Positions 60,302-64,000 of a stretch of DNA of 64,000 bases are shown here, in pieces. A program made the position numbers and the translations under genes. Below the pieces are notes generated by a model that did no database searches, was not told the DNA's origin, and saw nothing but the letters and a program-made list of their open reading frames with translations. Numbering within the stretch: position 1 is the first letter of the stretch; the number at the start of each line of letters is the position of its first letter. The DNA is from Crocodylus rhombifer (Eukaryota; Chordata; Crocodylia; Crocodylidae), in contig JAVSML010024699.1 of assembly GCA_038503035.1 (NCBI GenBank), positions 620,001-684,000 on the forward strand, in the 5' to 3' direction.

Positions 60302-61146
60302 TCTTTAGCTCAGCAGCTCTGGGTCTTTCCAAAGCTGCTCAGTCATGCTCTTCTATTGGTTTTTTTTTTCCTCAGATCAAAACACAAGTTATTTAAATGC
60401 TTGCTTATCTCTCTATAGCCAACAATTACATTTTCCAGTGAGAAACACTGAGTACTGAACCCAACTTAAGTAGCTGTCTCAGGCAAATGTTTCCCGAAGG
60501 GGCCATTCAATTCACACAAATGTGCTCTGTTTTTTCTAAGAACAACTATTGGAAACCTGATGATAACGCAGAGAAATATTTAGCATGAGCTGCCTCTCTA
60601 ATTATGTCTTCTCTTTAGGTACAGGAGAATATTATCTTTAACCTATTTATTTAAATATTTGTCTATACATAAGCCAAGTGTTCTTTTTTCCTCAATAATG
60701 TTCAGTGAGCTCGCTCACTCTGTTAATTCTCTCCTTGCCCTACAATTTCTTAAATAACAGGTTGTCACACTCCTCTTTTAACGTCTGCCTTCTAGAATTT
60801 TCTTAGGACACACACTGTGGTTGGGCTACTTCAGCTCTATTTTATACTGAGCTGGAAATGATCTCATTTCCTGGAAGACACCCTGAAACTCTTTCCCCCA
60901 CCTCATCAATTAATGCACTCTCTTGATATGTCAAAAAGTATCATTTTAATTAATTCATGATTATTTGCCCTTTGGTATTAGGGCAAATTGTATTTTTTCC
61001 ATTTTTTTATTTACCACTATATTTAGTACACAAGATACTTTACTTGATATTAGCTCATCGCTATAAATTCTCATGAGGGCCTAACAGAATTCATTCCTTG
61101 ATGCTAAGATGCTGGCAATAGCATATGCAAAGTCAGAGTAGATAGG

Positions 61147-61450
61147 TGAGGTCCCTGAGGAATGGAGAAGAGCTAATAGCATGCCTATCTTTAAAGAAGT
61201 ACAAGGGAAGAGGGAAAGAAAAAATGGGAAATTATAGACTGGTTAGCCCAACTTCAATACCTGGGGAATTACTGGAGCAAGGTATGAAAACAGTCCATTT
61301 GGAAACATCTGGAGGAGGAGATGATCATTGGCAGTCACTATGAATTTCTTAAGAGCAAATTATGCCAAACCAACTTGATTTCTTTCTTTGATAGCATAAC
61401 TGGCTTAGTGAATAAGGGGCAAGTTGGTAGACATGACATACATGAACTTT
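61147..61450 (+). pseudogene. Old CR1-type RT fragment
   Basis: In shifting frames the plus strand reads VPEEWRRANSMPIF, then NYRLVSPTSIPGELLEQ and QTNLISFFDSITGLVNKG, which is the start of a CR1-group reverse transcriptase (EWRxAxxxPIFKK, NYRPVSLTS). No palm motif is reached; strongly decayed. Confidence 0.7.
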
Positions 61451-61454
61451 AATA

Positions 61455-61780
61455 ATCAGGATTTGTGGTAGAAGTGATATCTTTTATTAGATCAACTAGA
61501 TTTTTGCAAAAAAAATTATTTAATTGCAAGCTTTCAGATGCAAACACTCTTCATCAGGCATCAGAGAAAAGACTGTAAAAGTTCTCCTAGGTAGAAATGA
61601 AAGTTCATCTTTCACAGGACAGTTGAAGGTGGTAAAATCTCCTGTTTGGAAAAGTTAATTTTATACGCAGATTAGGCTCAGAGAAAAGTTGGAACAGTCT
61701 GTTTACCTTGAAGTTGTTTGATGGATGCATTCACATTTCCTTCTGGTTATGGTGTTTCATATTTCCAAAATGAGCACTAA
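61455..61780 (-). mobile_element. Penelope-like or fold-back element fragment
   Basis: In minus sense: CCTGATGAAGAGTGTTTGCA, then CTGAAAGCTTGCAATTAA, GTTGATCTAATAAAAGATAT. Same order as at 19.19 kb, and here both core boxes (CTGATGA at 61551-61557, GAAA at 61532-61535) are intact. Confidence 0.55.
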
Positions 61781-62830
61781 GGAGAGCCTGCTCCTTTAAG
61801 GGAAGAAACAGCCTAGCCAGAGAGCCCCGCGAGTTAGGCAGAGCTCCACAACTGCAGGTTGCCCAGGCAGCAGGCTAATGAGGGAATTAGCTGGCACCTA
61901 CACACAGTCAGATGACTGGAAGGAGGCAGGACCCTGGCCACATATAAGCCCTACGGCTGGGGCTGGCAGGGGTTAGTTCTCTGGCAGCTGCCAGGAGTTC
62001 CTGCACAAAAGAGTTGCCCAGAGATGTCTGGTAGCCTGCTCTGCTGCCTGCAAGAGTAATAGGGCTCCAGGAGCTCATAAGGTACCTGGGGCTAGGAAGC
62101 ACACAAAACTCAGGGAGAAATTTGCCTTCTTAAAGGGGCAGAGTGTGGCCTCCATAGTTATTGCTGTGTTATAGCCCAGGGGCTTATGTTTACATTGTCA
62201 TTTGCCCCAGTGGTTTTGGGATGAGGCTATAAGGGGAGGTGGAGGCCTCATTAGTGCTCAGAGGGGGGCACACAACTGTGGAAAGCCCAGCACCAGAGGG
62301 GTGCAGCTGCAGGGGCCGGGGAGCCCAGCAACAGAGGGACACAGCAGACAAGGGCCAGAAGCCAAGTAACAAGAAGAGATTGATTAAAAAGCTAGTGCCT
62401 CAAAGCTGGGCCCAACACCATGGTCTAGGCTAGAAGGCCTAGCTACATAACAGCAGGGGAGGCTGAGACCCCAACAGAGGGAACAATATTCATATACCAT
62501 CTGCGAGGCACGGGGCATGGGAAAGGGAAGGTTTTGGAGTCACACATCTAGCCTATAAGGTTTAGGGTGTCCCGTGAGGCACTGACTTGGAGTGGGACCT
62601 GTCAAGGGGTCCAAGTACCCGCAGGGTCTAGTGGGGTTCAACAGAATCATGGCCACACAAGCTCATGGGCAGCCTCTCTACTTATTATCTTTACCAACAA
62701 GACACAGCAGGAAAGATTAGAAGGTGCCTACAGGGTGAAGCTGGCACAGTCCCGGAGCCCTAGAAGCATCATGGCCATCCCTGGGGACCCCACACCAAGA
62801 TATGTAGTTTACAAAATCCATGTTTTTACA
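61780..62830 (+). repeat. GC-rich block, possible LTR-element remnant
   Basis: Unlike the surrounding AT-rich DNA, this stretch is GC-rich and has a TATA-like CACATATAAGCC (61939), GCTATAAGGGG (62226) and several AGAGGGG motifs. The texture recalls LTR regions of reptile Gypsy-type elements, but no repeat pair, primer-binding site or protein was found. Low confidence. Confidence 0.25.
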
Positions 62831-63615
62831 TGAGTGATTTGACTGACATGGAGAGAGGGAGACCCTCCCAATCCGTTATAGGACTTGTCTATTTTTCGTT
62901 ACAATCTTTTTAGGGGAAAGTGAGTATGTCTTACATTCTATGCACATCCAGTGCTGCAAACTACGAAGCCCAGACCTTGATTATGGCCTTTTGGCACTAC
63001 AAAAGTTCATACAGTCATCATCACCATCATAACAATAAATAAAAGCACAAATATAATTCTCTAGCTGCAATTGTTATTCCCTATCTGTCATCAAGGAGAA
63101 ACACAAATGAGTCCTGCCACATAGATTCAGATGCAGCAATTGTGAAATAAGTTTGGCTACCCTCTTGAACTGGTACAAACAATGCAGGGGGGAAGGGGGG
63201 AAATCCACCAGTACTGAATTTTTCCTCCAAGCAAATACCATCAGAATGCAGGGACTCAAAAATAATACCACACAAACTGAAAAAGTAGTATGTTGTTTGT
63301 AGTTTTGGAGACTATGTTATTAATTGAAACAATTCTGTTTCCTATAAAAAAGAATGATGCAACTGGAACACTACATTAAAGAGAGAGAGATCTGTGTATA
63401 TATAGAAAATACAAAGAATGCCATCTACTGGAACACAGAAACTAAGAGTGCTGTTCATTAGCTGGTAGATAGTTATCACTCTTCAGAAGTGAGCAATAAT
63501 GCTACTGTTTTCTATTGCAAATGGCTTCCCGAGTCCAGAGCTTAACAATCTTCTCTTTTTCTTGTGCTTTCTATGTGCTTAACTGGCTGCGTTAAGACAG
63601 AAACATAATCACTTT

Positions 63616-63836
63616 TCTTCCCTCAAATAAAACTTTTTTCATAAAAACTGACAAACAAGGCAGGAAAATATAATAAAATATATAGAATATATATAGAATA
63701 TTTTGTTACATTTTCCTGCCTTTGTCAGTTTTTATGGAAAAAGTTTTATTTGAGGGAAGATAAGAAATGGAAGGAGAAAGAGAACAAAATATTCAATTCT
63801 ATATATTTTGTTCTCTTTCTCCTTCCATTTCTTATC
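63616..63836. repeat. Two back-to-back long palindromes
   Basis: Palindrome 1: arms 63616-63669 and 63710-63760 (one mismatch and a 3-base gap), with a 40-bp AT spacer. Palindrome 2: arms 63759-63792 and 63803-63836, perfect over 34 bp, with a 10-bp spacer. Arm 1' and arm 2 share two bases (63759-63760), so the order is X, X', Y, Y'. No coding content. Confidence 0.95.
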
Positions 63837-64000
63837 AATGATATTTTGGATGGAAACATAATCTTAGACCACAGGTAGGCAAAATACAACTGGCATGATA
63901 AGTAGCCACCTGTAAGCAGCCAAGTGGGTAGAAGGTGACCAAGAGCTGAAGCAAGAATCCCACATGTTGGGGCAGGAGACGCCCAGCTGCTTCCCTCCCC

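Larger units (their letters stand above)
37770..64000 (-). other. FANCC intron 3 (partial, more than 26 kb)
   Basis: No exon of FANCC or of any other gene was recognised. Human coding exon 3 ends in a conserved NSWIQ, and no matching donor-adjacent sequence was found. Repeats inside are listed separately. Stretches with nothing recognised: 37813-38819, 39130-40240, 41530-42470, 42700-43760, 44012-46476, 47500-49301, 50172-50720, 51740-53800, 54101-54913, 55525-58430, 60302-61140 and 62830-63615, apart from short A/T runs, a CA-repeat at 46045-46056 and a small hairpin at 53651-53681. Confidence 0.75.

Noticed and set aside
1..64000. CRISPR arrays, bacterial operons, ribosome binding sites, rRNA genes
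   Set aside because: None present; the sequence is vertebrate intronic DNA.

Overview
The window is vertebrate nuclear DNA. It is intron-rich, AT-rich and crowded with CR1 LINEs, small hAT-type DNA transposons, MIR SINE remnants and fold-back elements; there is no Alu, B1 or L1. This mix suggests a non-avian reptile and most resembles a crocodilian. That is an inference from repeat content, not proof.

One real gene is recognised: the middle of FANCC (Fanconi anemia complementation group C), on the minus strand. Nine coding exons were found at 37650-37769, 33318-33382, 30981-31145, 24544-24700, 17511-17563, 8816-8915, 6981-7056, 4801-4882 and 2074-2248. They join in one open frame of 993 bp (331 codons), and every intron is GT-AG. 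They correspond to legacy human coding exons 4-12 (modern exons 5-13). Exon sizes 65, 165, 157, 53, 100, 76, 82 and 175 match the human exons as I remember them; only exon 4 differs (120 bp against 111). Exons 13-14 should lie to the left of position 1. Exons 1-3 were not found and should lie to the right of 64000, so intron 3 is at least 26 kb.

Layout: 1-37.8 kb is the exon-bearing part. Introns 8, 7, 6 and 4 are swollen by a ~2 kb broken CR1 (12.36-14.31 kb), long-TIR or hAT-like elements (10.06-11.59, 14.48-15.20, 19.38-19.71, 27.75-29.42 kb), a non-CR1 LINE remnant (29.74-30.83 kb) and inverted-repeat elements (19.09-19.30, 34.27-34.81, 35.70-37.03 kb). From 37.8 to 64 kb there is only intron 3, with nested CR1/hAT insertions (40.26-41.52 kb), several hAT copies whose target-site duplications are still readable, palindromic MITEs and, at 63.62-63.84 kb, two long back-to-back palindromes.

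No new multi-gene system was found. The structures most worth a second look are the twin palindrome at 63.6-63.8 kb, the inverted dimer at 19.1-19.3 kb and its relatives that carry a hammerhead-ribozyme-like core, and the ~190-bp inverted pair at 35.7-37.0 kb. All other long open frames are chance frames in GC-rich transposons or pieces of LINE reverse transcriptase.
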